From CAZOHC01 sp964579845 (GTDB lineage Bacteria; Patescibacteriota; Microgenomatia; Levybacterales; UBA12049), in contig CAZOHC010000023.1 of the NCBI GenBank assembly GCA_964579845.1, forward strand, positions 1 through 19,579: a DNA stretch of 19,579 nucleotides, in the 5' to 3' direction. The notes beneath the pieces were generated by a model, which saw only the letters and a list, made by a program, of their open reading frames with translations, was not told the origin of the DNA and did not search any database. Below are positions 1 to 7,090 of the stretch, in pieces; position 1 is the first letter of the stretch; the number at the start of each line of letters is the position of its first letter. The position numbers and the translations under genes were made by a program.

Positions 1-1383
1 TTCATCCATTGGAAGTGGCTCCAGTTCTGCCTGCCCGAGACCGACGGCAGAGGAGCCCAAATAGGCGTCGATACATGTAAGGCGGGTAAGGAGTGTTTTT
101 GCTGATGCAATTTTACTATCTAGATATACTCCCTGCGGTTCTACTCTTTTTAATTCATCTTCTGCAGTGCGAAGAGCTTCCTTAACGCTCCTCAAAGCTT
201 CATCGTCTACTGTATTTCTTTTGTGAAGCAGCTCATTTAATTCTTCGACACTTGTTGTCTCAAAAGCCTCTTGTGCCTCTCCTAGTGCCTTTTTATATGC
301 ATCCAATTTTTCCTTATATGTCTGAATATCCTGACTAACTGCTTCAATCTGTGTATTTGAGTCACTCAGCAACGCTTTTGCTTCCTGAAAGCCCTTAGCT
401 TTATTTTCAAGAATTCGACCTTTATTTTCTCCTGCTGCCAATGCTTCTTCCTGATCTTTCAATTTAGTAATTGTTTTCTCGGAAGGAGCTTGTTCAGCAA
501 GTTTCTTTTCAAGGCGTCGCGTAATAATCTCACGTCTTGCTTCAATATCAATCATTGCCTGTTGTTCAGGATTGGGATCACTGCCTGTCCTGTTGATAAA
601 TTCTGCTGTTTTATTGTGTCGCAATCTTTGTAGGTCACCACCCCAAATACCTTTATCAACACGCCAGTCACCATGCATCTGTGCGTATGTCAGGTCTTCA
701 GAAATCATAGTAATTTTTTCCGGTGGGACTCCTAGTGCTTCGTTATAAAATTTGAAACGCGTCCACATCTGAGTGATAAGTGCGGCCTGGATATCTCCGA
801 TATCTTTGGTACCTGATATTCCCTGTGCACGTGTAACACCTGTGACAGGGTTTGTGGAAAAATTGTGTACATCAAGTCCTATGACATCATGAAGATACTG
901 GACTTCAGCTGTATACCGACCTGACTGAAGTCTACTGAGTAACCCTGCATCTCGATTTAAATCAATTGTTACGCCATGCTCGTACAGAGATTTTCTACCA
1001 ACGAGTAGTCCGAGTCCGGCAAGTGCTGCTCCTCCATACTGCATTCCAAGTGTCGACAGCGCAGCAGGATCATTGCCAAGTGCAATTGCTTTCTGTACAA
1101 ACTGATCGACCTGAGGAACATGCTGGTTAAGGTATGCATATGCTTTATGAAGGACATCAAGTCCTTGAGGTGTTGATGCTGCACCGGCACCAAGTACTGC
1201 TAATGACGCCAGTACAGGATGATCTCCGGTCAGCTTATTGAGTTTGCCCCGATTTATATTAAGATGAACTCTTTTTGGGTCTACCGTTGCATCAAAGGCA
1301 CTTTCTTCACTGGCAAAAACTCCTGGATTTACCTGAGCCGAAAGCCCCAATCCTGCCAGTGTCAGTGCAATTTCCTCTTCCAT
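1..1383 (-). CDS. Unrecognised coiled-coil protein, distal part of a reading frame broken by TAA; runs off the window
   Basis: The minus-strand frame is open from 1431 to the window edge and continues beyond it. It is in the same frame as the 139-codon segment at 1432-1851, from which a single TAA separates it. The first ATG after that stop is at 1383, but I see no Shine-Dalgarno site and no -10 box there, so independent translation is doubtful. The visible protein (about 461 residues) begins with a helical region. It has two short Ala/Gly/Leu-rich hydrophobic stretches (around residues 60-75 and 120-130) and then a mixed alpha/beta-looking region. From about residue 275 to 440 it has a long charged helix rich in Glu, Lys, Gln and Ala that looks like coiled coil. 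I recognise no enzymatic motif and no signal peptide. It could be the C-terminal part of a cytoplasmic structural or scaffold protein. Coding is convincing from amino-acid composition; function is unknown. Confidence 0.7.
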   Translation of the reverse strand, partial: MEEEIALTLAGLGLSAQVNPGVFASEESAFDATVDPKRVHLNINRGKLNKLTGDHPVLASLAVLGAGAASTPQGLDVLHKAYAYLNQHVPQVDQFVQKAIALGNDPAALSTLGMQYGGAALAGLGLLVGRKSLYEHGVTIDLNRDAGLLSRLQSGRYTAEVQYLHDVIGLDVHNFSTNPVTGVTRAQGISGTKDIGDIQAALITQMWTRFKFYNEALGVPPEKITMISEDLTYAQMHGDWRVDKGIWGGDLQRLRHNKTAEFINRTGSDPNPEQQAMIDIEARREIITRRLEKKLAEQAPSEKTITKLKDQEEALAAGENKGRILENKAKGFQEAKALLSDSNTQIEAVSQDIQTYKEKLDAYKKALGEAQEAFETTSVEELNELLHKRNTVDDEALRSVKEALRTAEDELKRVEPQGVYLDSKIASAKTLLTRLTCIDAYLGSSAVGLGQAELEPLPMDE

Positions 1384-1431
1384 AATCTGCGTTGTTGTTA
1401 TCCATAAATCAGGATCATTTTTGAGCGCTTC

Positions 1432-1851
1432 TTAAATGTTTTCTCTACTCAATGTATAGCTGACTACGTTTCCTGCTTGATCCTCCACTTTTTCAGCCAA
1501 TGTATCCAGGAGCATTTTCTGATGTCTGAATTCAGGTGCCTGGAAAATCGGAGCGTAGTTATCGTTATTGTAAACATGCGCTAGTTGTTTAAGGTGGTTA
1601 TCCAGGTAGGTTGCATATTGATCTTGCAGCTCTGGCTTCACTCGAATATTTCGCTCATTGAGTGTACCTTTTTCGGCAGTAAGATCATTTTTCTGAAATA
1701 TAAGATCTTCTTTTGCTTTGGGTTGTGCTCCATCCTGTTTTTTCCCTCTTCTGAAGCGCTGGAAGAATCCGGGGCGTGAATCAAGCGGCGTGGCACGGAG
1801 GGAGGAAGAACCCACTAATTCTTGTACATGACCTGGCGCTTGTCTGTCCAT
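1432..1851 (-). CDS. Unrecognised protein, N-terminal 139 codons before an in-frame TAA
   Basis: The start is taken at the ATG 1851-1849 (MDRQAPGH...), because a strong promoter (TTGAAA, 17 nt, TATATT) ends 6 nt before it. A longer in-frame start at 1935 would run through that promoter and into the divergent gene, so it was rejected. The segment is polar and basic near the N-terminus (FFQRFRRGKK) and then predicted helical, with no signal peptide or membrane segment. It ends at TAA 1434-1432, and the same frame continues open for more than 1.4 kb. The most economical reading is one gene of at least 617 codons with a nonsense codon. A genuine short gene followed by an in-frame second gene is less likely. 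I do not recognise the family. Confidence 0.65.
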   Translation of the reverse strand: MDRQAPGHVQELVGSSSLRATPLDSRPGFFQRFRRGKKQDGAQPKAKEDLIFQKNDLTAEKGTLNERNIRVKPELQDQYATYLDNHLKQLAHVYNNDNYAPIFQAPEFRHQKMLLDTLAEKVEDQAGNVVSYTLSRENI

Positions 1852-1857
1852 ATGGTA

Positions 1858-1886
1858 AATATACTTGTTTTTATATATGCTTTCAA
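1858..1886 (-). promoter_or_regulatory. Promoter of the leftward gene at 1851
   Basis: On the minus strand, TTGAAA (1886-1881) is followed after 17 nt by TATATT (1863-1858). Only 6 nt (1857-1852) then separate the -10 from the ATG, so transcription should begin at or very near the start codon. The element interlocks with the rightward promoter at 1865-1893. Confidence 0.7.
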
Positions 1887-1893
1887 GTAAATT
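1865..1893 (+). promoter_or_regulatory. Promoter of the rightward gene at 1901
   Basis: On the plus strand, TTGTTT (1865-1870) is followed after 17 nt by TAAATT (1888-1893), and 7 nt later comes the ATG at 1901. The -10 of each divergent promoter lies immediately outside the -35 of the other, so polymerase should not be able to occupy both at once. Confidence 0.55.
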
Positions 1894-1900
1894 AATAGGT

Positions 1901-3235
1901 ATGGTAGATGCACCTCGTCCGCATGAAGGAAACACTCCCCAACCTGAAAATTTGAAGCCTCAATATGAGCCTACTATTGACGCGTCCCGCATCATCCGCC
2001 ATTCGTTTCTGTATGAAGCCAAGCAGGTAGCATTGTCAGGTAAAAATAAACAAGCACGAGAACGGGTTGAGAATATGGGTATGTCAGCTGAGAAAAAAAC
2101 AACGCTAGGCTGGATTGCTTTTTTTGACAACCTTGCCGAAGGCGATATGTATGTCAAACCCGAAGATATTAGAGCAAACTCAGATGGTACCGAATCTGAT
2201 CGGGATACCTATATTCGCGTCTGGGAAGAAAACGGCGAGAGGCAAGCTGAACCTAGCCTCAAGAGCGCCGAGATGCCGGACGGATCACAAAATCTTCGCG
2301 TCACACATATTTTAGGCAGAAAAGACGGTCAATTTCATTGCAAAGTCGATGGGAGTGAAACCTTAATTACGGTTCCCGAGCATATCATTATGACTTCATT
2401 TATCTGCTCGCAAAGTGAGAGCCTTCTGGCCAAAATGCCACTTGCACAGCGCCAGATATTCGAGACATATCTCAAACAAATTCAAAAGCCCGCCGAACCG
2501 GTCAATTTTGATCAAAAAATGATGAAAGAGGCTGCCAAAGAATCAGGCCAGATTACAACCGATGCCATCATCAGATTTTTGGAACAAAGGTATCCCCGAA
2601 GAGAAATGCCGCCTGATCTGCCGGAGGACGCCAGTGAAGAAGATATCAAAAAGCACAATGACCTTGTAGCAGAAATTGCAGAACATAATCGGCGAGTTGA
2701 TGCCAAAGTCGGCGGCTTCCGCGAAAGTTTGACAGACCATGTGATCGCCTCCCGTGGAGATATTGTGGAACTCATGCGCATTCATGGACCCGATGCCATG
2801 GATGAAAGTAAAAAAGCACTGGCAGAATTGAAAAACAATGAATCATTTCTCAGACAGCAATTTGCACAACTGAGAGGGACTTCAGAAGGAGAAGTAATTG
2901 AGCAGGAATTGGCTGGCCTAAGATCTGAGATAACACAAATGGAACAGGCTCTGGAGACATATAATAATCCTGAAACAGCTGCACAGGTACTTTTGATGGC
3001 TCAAGAAGGTGATCTCCCCCCTTCATTGAGTAAGTCTATCAACTATTTCCTGAATCAGGGAAAATTAAACGAAGCCATGCTCGCCGCAGTCGACGAACAA
3101 ATTCGAAGCCTCCCTGATGACAGCGCCGAACGTGCACAGCTCGAGAAACGAAAACAAATTGCCATGATGGCAGGTGGCGGGGTATTACTCCTCCTCTTTA
3201 TGCTTATCACGCAGGGAATGAATGCAAACAAATAA
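1901..3235 (+). CDS. Unrecognised 444-residue protein with a C-terminal membrane anchor
   Basis: The start chosen is ATG 1901 (MVDAPRPHEG...), 7 nt after a TAAATT -10 box. The upstream in-frame ATG at 1865 lies inside the promoter region. There is no N-terminal signal peptide. The first 25 residues are Pro-rich, followed by a mixed globular region to about residue 170. Then comes a long helical, charged section (about 190-405) with probable coiled coil around the segment LRSEITQMEQALETY. The extreme C-terminus carries one hydrophobic helix (about residues 421-438, rich in Gly, Leu and Met) followed by only a few residues. That is a tail-anchor arrangement, with the bulk of the protein predicted in the cytoplasm. 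I recognise no catalytic motif. Its divergent partner at 1851 may be functionally linked. Coding is very likely; function is unknown. Confidence 0.85.
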   Translation: MVDAPRPHEGNTPQPENLKPQYEPTIDASRIIRHSFLYEAKQVALSGKNKQARERVENMGMSAEKKTTLGWIAFFDNLAEGDMYVKPEDIRANSDGTESDRDTYIRVWEENGERQAEPSLKSAEMPDGSQNLRVTHILGRKDGQFHCKVDGSETLITVPEHIIMTSFICSQSESLLAKMPLAQRQIFETYLKQIQKPAEPVNFDQKMMKEAAKESGQITTDAIIRFLEQRYPRREMPPDLPEDASEEDIKKHNDLVAEIAEHNRRVDAKVGGFRESLTDHVIASRGDIVELMRIHGPDAMDESKKALAELKNNESFLRQQFAQLRGTSEGEVIEQELAGLRSEITQMEQALETYNNPETAAQVLLMAQEGDLPPSLSKSINYFLNQGKLNEAMLAAVDEQIRSLPDDSAERAQLEKRKQIAMMAGGGVLLLLFMLITQGMNANK

Positions 3236-3262
3236 CTTCCCCACTCTTCCCAGTCTTTGAGT

Positions 3263-3268
3263 TACAAT
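3263..3268 (+). promoter_or_regulatory. -10 box for the gene at 3274
   Basis: TACAAT ends 5 nt before the ATG, with no convincing -35 at 17 nt. The spacing matches the leaderless pattern of the other gene heads in this window. Confidence 0.5.
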
Positions 3269-3273
3269 AAAGT

Positions 3274-4149
3274 ATGTCAGAAGGACAACCAACAGGTATC
3301 GGACCGGAAGATACCGACTTATCAGCATTGCTCAATAGATTGCAGAAAGCAAGCGAAAACGGACGAGAAACAACACCTATAGATTCCAAGGATCAGGAAT
3401 ATTTCTGCATCAATCAAGAAAGATATCCTCAACTCGCCGAAGCCGCTCCTCGGGTAATAGAATTATTGCAACCTCTCGAATCTCAACAGCGGATGATCGA
3501 ACAAACTGCCGTTGCGGCCGCAATGCTCTGGCCGAATAATCATGGCGACCAATATGTTCATTATCTCGATTCTTCTTTACAAGAATATAAAGAACGATTT
3601 GAAGATGCGATATATCGTCAAGACCAGCAAGAAATCGGATCTGCTTTACAGGAAGAACGACGAAGATATCTGGGCACTTTTTGGAATATGAGTAAAGATT
3701 CGCTGATTATTCCTTCTGCAAAAGGGGCAGGTATGGAATTTCTTCTTCCTTTGATTGCCGATAATGTAGACGATCCTGCAAAATTCCATTCAACCCTCCT
3801 TCAAACGATATTACCGCTCTATGCTTCTCTCTATAAAAAAACACCATCATCTGAAACTGCTCAGTCATATCTGGCCATGAGAAAAGCAGTCGAAGCAGCC
3901 GGTGTCGGATGGATTATTGATCCTTTTGTTGCAGAAGGGAGAACAAGAACTCAGTTGCAGGAACAAATAGGGTGGGACAACCGACAGATTGATCTGATTT
4001 CAGCCGTAGATCCGTTTGACGGTTACGCAGAAGATGTCGTTATTCCGGACTATCCTTACGTAGGATTTGCACCCCGCATAATCGGCGGGAACAATGGCGG
4101 TATGGCTGTAACAGAACTGGGACAACGAGTGCGCTTATCTCAATTTTGA
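3274..4149 (+). CDS. Hypothetical soluble protein, 291 residues
   Basis: I do not recognise this protein. The ATG at 3274 follows a TACAAT -10 box by 5 nt, which supports the start. The product lacks a signal peptide and membrane helices. It is largely predicted helical (about residues 35-200), with an acidic N-terminus. A C-terminal region from about residue 245 is richer in Pro, Gly, Tyr and Val and includes the loop GGNNGG. No metal- or nucleotide-binding motif stands out. The gene is monocistronic: it starts 38 nt after the end of the tail-anchored protein gene. Its TGA stop directly abuts the stop codon of the convergent GalT-like gene, leaving no room for a terminator. It could belong functionally with the preceding tail-anchored protein; this is inference from adjacency only. 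Confidence 0.8.
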   Translation: MSEGQPTGIGPEDTDLSALLNRLQKASENGRETTPIDSKDQEYFCINQERYPQLAEAAPRVIELLQPLESQQRMIEQTAVAAAMLWPNNHGDQYVHYLDSSLQEYKERFEDAIYRQDQQEIGSALQEERRRYLGTFWNMSKDSLIIPSAKGAGMEFLLPLIADNVDDPAKFHSTLLQTILPLYASLYKKTPSSETAQSYLAMRKAVEAAGVGWIIDPFVAEGRTRTQLQEQIGWDNRQIDLISAVDPFDGYAEDVVIPDYPYVGFAPRIIGGNNGGMAVTELGQRVRLSQF

Positions 4150-5133
4150 TTACTCCACACCCAGAGCCGCAAGTTTGGCTTTGAGATCCTCAATTTGTTC
4201 CTCTTTTGTTTTAGGAGGCTCCTCGACTTCTTCAGGTTTTACTCCGTTCCCACTTGTTCCTGTACTCTGTTGTTCCGGAGATTCTGAAGTGGTCTCATCA
4301 CCATCACGGAGCTCTTTGGCAACATCTTCAGGATCTGTCACATTTACTGACAACCCTGTTCCAAGCTCAAACCCTGCCCGGTGAACCATGCGGGGAATAA
4401 TTCGGAGATACCAGTTTTCTTTCGGATAAATATAGAAATTGTAGCTGAATCCTTTCCCTGTTTTACTTTTCTCATCATAAATCGTCTCAAGCTTTTCCAT
4501 GACACCCCGATACAGATCTGCCAGATCGGTGATTTCTTCATCAGTAATGTTTCCAAATATTGTGTCGTCTTTTTTCGGGACAATCCACACTTCATACGGC
4601 CACTGAGAAAAATCAGGACAATATACATCAAAATGCGTATTTTCTCTCACTACATTTTTCAGCGGCTCACGACATAGCGCGGACAGATTGATCTGGTTCG
4701 GCAGAACAACCAGCTGTGAGTGTGGGTGTCCGATAGATGCTCCTGCATGTTCACCTTGATTGCAGAAAATAATAACCTGTCCCTGTTTACAGTAATAATT
4801 AAATCGTTCTCTGTATGCTTGGAAAACTTTACTCATGTGCTCCGGTGTAAGTTTGTGTAGATCCGTTTCTTCAGGTGAGTGAATGATAACTTCATGAAAA
4901 TCGGTAATCGGGTATTTATTTTCAATAACCCGTACATCCCATCCTTTTTCATCTGATTTACCCTCACCTATCCGGAAAACTTCTTTGGGTGTGAGATGCT
5001 CATTCCCCTCGCAAAATGGACAGGCTTCTGTATCATTTTCTGGATTATCATCGTAGTTTTCAGGTTTGTTGACTCTATTTGATGAAATAATGACCCATCT
5101 TCGCGATGAGACATCAGGCACGTATTTGGACAT
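4150..5133 (-). CDS. galT: Galactose-1-phosphate uridylyltransferase-type protein (HIT superfamily)
   Basis: Family members transfer UMP between UDP-glucose and a sugar 1-phosphate (Leloir pathway); relatives use other nucleotides. The 327-residue product starts with a GalT-like N-terminus (PDVSSRRWVIIS). It has a Cys pair at C38-P-F-C41 and a His at H85 (HEVIIHSP) fitting the structural zinc site. The active-site motif is H136-P-H138-S-Q140, in which H138 corresponds to the nucleotidylated His. The catalytic region ends near residue 265. A Glu/Ser/Thr-rich tail follows, ending in a short charged helix (about 310-325), which is not part of the usual fold. The start is ATG 5133; the nearest upstream -10-like hexamer (TTTAAT, 5148-5143) is 9 nt away and lacks a clear -35. 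It is divergent from pth and convergent with the hypothetical gene. Family assignment is strong; the exact sugar and nucleotide specificity is not determinable. Confidence 0.88.
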   Translation of the reverse strand: MSKYVPDVSSRRWVIISSNRVNKPENYDDNPENDTEACPFCEGNEHLTPKEVFRIGEGKSDEKGWDVRVIENKYPITDFHEVIIHSPEETDLHKLTPEHMSKVFQAYRERFNYYCKQGQVIIFCNQGEHAGASIGHPHSQLVVLPNQINLSALCREPLKNVVRENTHFDVYCPDFSQWPYEVWIVPKKDDTIFGNITDEEITDLADLYRGVMEKLETIYDEKSKTGKGFSYNFYIYPKENWYLRIIPRMVHRAGFELGTGLSVNVTDPEDVAKELRDGDETTSESPEQQSTGTSGNGVKPEEVEEPPKTKEEQIEDLKAKLAALGVE

Positions 5134-5184
5134 AATGTATACATTAAATTACCACTGTTTCTTTTATACTACCGAAGTATCAAC

Positions 5185-5190
5185 TATAAT
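5185..5190 (+). promoter_or_regulatory. -10 box for pth
   Basis: A perfect TATAAT hexamer ends 6 nt before the pth ATG; no good -35 is visible. The implied transcript is leaderless. Confidence 0.6.
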
Positions 5191-5196
5191 TGCAAT

Positions 5197-5769
5197 ATGA
5201 TTATACTGCTTGGGCTCGGAAATCCTGGCGATCAATACAAAGAGAATCGCCATAATGTAGGCTTTATGTTTGTGGATTGGCTGCATCGTGAAACGTATAA
5301 CGCGGAACGTAATTCGTGGAAATACGACAAATATTCTGATTCTGAAACAGCAAAAATAACGCTACACATGAAACGAACCGTGCTACACGCCGTTCTTGCT
5401 AAACCGCAAACCTACATGAACAGATCGGGTTTTACAGCAAACAAATTACTTTCAACGTTACACGCTACACAAACCACGCTCTACGTTGTCCATGACGATC
5501 TGGATATACGACTGGGAGAATTCAAAATCACACAAGGAAAAGGACCCAAAGTTCACAACGGACTAGCATCTATTGAGAGTTCACTTAGTTTCAAGAATTT
5601 ATGGCTGATACGAATCGGCATAGACAATCGGGATCAAAAGCGAATGATTCCCGGTGAGCCGTACGTACTCCAGAATTTTTCCAATGAAGAAAAAGAAAGT
5701 ATATCTCAAACCTTTCCCATAATCTTACAAAAACTACAAAGTGTCTTTGAGGCTCAGCAACAATCTTAA
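5197..5769 (+). CDS. pth: Peptidyl-tRNA hydrolase
   Basis: Pth cleaves the ester bond of peptidyl-tRNAs released by stalled ribosomes, recycling tRNA in the cytoplasm. The 190-residue product has the normal family length and its key motifs. These are LGLGNPGDQY at the N-terminus with N9 and the catalytic H19 (RHNVGF), the KPQTYMNRSG segment with N75, VVHDDLD with D100, and H120-N121-G122 in the tRNA-binding loop. In most family members that loop reads GGHNG or GHNG; here the residue before His is Val (PKVHNGL), a modest divergence that should be tolerated. The start is set by the near-invariant N-terminal motif and by a TATAAT box 6 nt upstream. The gene is alone on its transcript, divergent from galT. 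A 117-nt gap follows before the glycosyltransferase block. Confidence 0.95.
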   Translation: MIILLGLGNPGDQYKENRHNVGFMFVDWLHRETYNAERNSWKYDKYSDSETAKITLHMKRTVLHAVLAKPQTYMNRSGFTANKLLSTLHATQTTLYVVHDDLDIRLGEFKITQGKGPKVHNGLASIESSLSFKNLWLIRIGIDNRDQKRMIPGEPYVLQNFSNEEKESISQTFPIILQKLQSVFEAQQQS

Positions 5770-5840
5770 CGTCTGAAAAGTATTTCTCAGTAATTTTTCT
5801 TTCTATTCTCACCTCTCTATCTGTAATTTATCGCTTTCTT

Positions 5841-5868
5841 ATAGGTTTTATTTGTCCTGAGAACCTAT
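5841..5868. repeat. Inverted repeat ahead of the first glycosyltransferase promoter
   Basis: ATAGGTT (5841-5847) and AACCTAT (5862-5868) are exact inverted copies separated by 14 nt. The right arm ends 5 nt before the TATAAT box at 5874, so the dyad overlaps the expected -35/spacer region. It has no U-run after it, which makes a terminator for pth unlikely. An operator is possible but unproven. Confidence 0.4.
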
Positions 5869-5870
5869 TA

Positions 5871-5879
5871 TGATATAAT
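5871..5879 (+). promoter_or_regulatory. Extended -10 promoter for the first glycosyltransferase
   Basis: TGATATAAT forms a perfect TATAAT hexamer (5874-5879) with an upstream TGn extension. It ends 7 nt before ATG 5887. The -35 region (TTTGTC, 5851-5856) is weak, as is usual for extended -10 promoters. Confidence 0.65.
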
Positions 5880-5886
5880 ACTGTTT

Positions 5887-7056
5887 ATGGCAAAAAAGAA
5901 TCTCAAAATTCTATATCTACTTCTGTTTCCGTTTTACGGATCCGGATCAGGCACATATGCCCGCTATTTAGCAAAAGAAGTAAACAAAAAACATACTGTT
6001 GCCATTGTAGTCCCCGACGATAGGCCTATAAACGGAGTAAAACTATACCCGCTTAAAACCCCGTTTCGGGCAGCATTCACCGGACACCCGGAATGGCCGA
6101 ACTGCCGTCTTTTTACCGAACTGACAAATTTGGAACTCCTTCGTTTTCATAAAGCATATCTGGACTCGGTCGTTGGAGCCGTTGAAGATTTCAAACCTGA
6201 TATTATCCATGTTCATCATGCATATCCGCTTTCCTGGGCAGCACGATTTATCAAATCCACCTATCAGATACCGTACATCATAACGGTCCATGGATCCGAG
6301 CTGCCGACTGCACAAAAAGATCCCCGTTACCTCGCTCTTACTACAGATGCATTACGAAAAGCACGACGAATTGTACCCAACTCAGGTTATACCAAAGAGT
6401 GGACCATCAAAGCTTTTGGCGATGAATTTGCTAGAAACCAGACTGTTATTCCGGGAGGTGTCGATACGAATAAATTCCGACCGGTGGATACAAAAGCAAT
6501 TGATACTGAATATGACCTTAAAGGGAAAAAAGTAGTTCTGTTTTCAGGAAAACTTACGAAATATAAAGGTGTCGAATACCTGGTAAAAGCAGCAAAAAAA
6601 ATTAACGGTGAAGTACTTATCCTTGGGGACGGCGCTGAAAGAAAAAAACTCACGAAAATCGTCAAAGATCAACAAATTGCCAATGTATGCTTTTTAGGAC
6701 ATATCAAAGACAATACCGAAAAACTCGTACAGTTGTATGCACGCGCAGATGTCTTGGTAGCTCCGTCCGTCTGGGATGAACCACTGGGTCTGGTGATACT
6801 CGAAGCAATGGCTTGCGAAACTCCGGTTGTTGTCACAAAAAAAGGCGGCATACCTCTTGCTGTCAAAGAAGGAAAAAATGGTCTTTTTGTCAAACCGAGA
6901 AGAATTATTGATCTTGCCGAAAAAGTAAACTGTTTACTGGAAGATGACGAACGCCGCAAGAAAATGGGCAAGGCAGCACGGGAAATAGCACACAATAAAT
7001 TTTCCTGGGAAGCTATAGCCGCAGAATTTATTTCTATATACGAAAAATACGTCTAA
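5887..7056 (+). CDS. GT4-family glycosyltransferase
   Basis: This is a predicted retaining GT-B fold enzyme that transfers a sugar from a nucleotide-sugar donor to a lipid-linked or glycan acceptor at the cytoplasmic membrane face. The N-terminal acceptor domain (about residues 1-190) shows the glycine-rich loop GSGSGTYARYLA, the segment DIIHVHHAYPLSW and ITVHGSEL. The C-terminal donor domain begins at about residue 200, with VIPGGVDTNKFRP, FSGKLTKYKGVEYLV and LGDGAERKKL. It carries the family's E-x7-E element at E298 and E306 (DEPLGLVILEAM), followed by ETPVVVTKKGG. The length of 389 is typical. There is no membrane segment, so it is cytosolic or peripheral. The start follows an extended -10 box by 7 nt. 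It is the first of three adjacent glycosyltransferases but probably has its own promoter. Donor and acceptor cannot be deduced. Confidence 0.93.
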   Translation: MAKKNLKILYLLLFPFYGSGSGTYARYLAKEVNKKHTVAIVVPDDRPINGVKLYPLKTPFRAAFTGHPEWPNCRLFTELTNLELLRFHKAYLDSVVGAVEDFKPDIIHVHHAYPLSWAARFIKSTYQIPYIITVHGSELPTAQKDPRYLALTTDALRKARRIVPNSGYTKEWTIKAFGDEFARNQTVIPGGVDTNKFRPVDTKAIDTEYDLKGKKVVLFSGKLTKYKGVEYLVKAAKKINGEVLILGDGAERKKLTKIVKDQQIANVCFLGHIKDNTEKLVQLYARADVLVAPSVWDEPLGLVILEAMACETPVVVTKKGGIPLAVKEGKNGLFVKPRRIIDLAEKVNCLLEDDERRKKMGKAAREIAHNKFSWEAIAAEFISIYEKYV

Positions 7057-7078
7057 ACATCTCTTCTGACTACTCTGC

Positions 7079-7084
7079 TACAAT
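7079..7084 (+). promoter_or_regulatory. -10 box for the second glycosyltransferase
   Basis: TACAAT ends 6 nt before ATG 7091, within the 34-nt gap after the first glycosyltransferase. No clear -35 is seen. It would let the 7091-10279 operon be transcribed separately from 5887-7056. Confidence 0.5.
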
Positions 7085-7090
7085 GTATGC

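Noticed and set aside
1432..1434. Reassignment of TAA to an amino acid
   Set aside because: TAA terminates several other genes here cleanly (for example at 3235, 7056 and 11910), so a genome-wide recoding does not fit.
1852..1935. Longer start at 1935 for the leftward gene and at 1865 for the rightward gene
   Set aside because: Both would place the start inside or upstream of well-formed promoters and make the divergent genes overlap; starts at 1851 and 1901 fit the promoter spacing seen elsewhere in the window.
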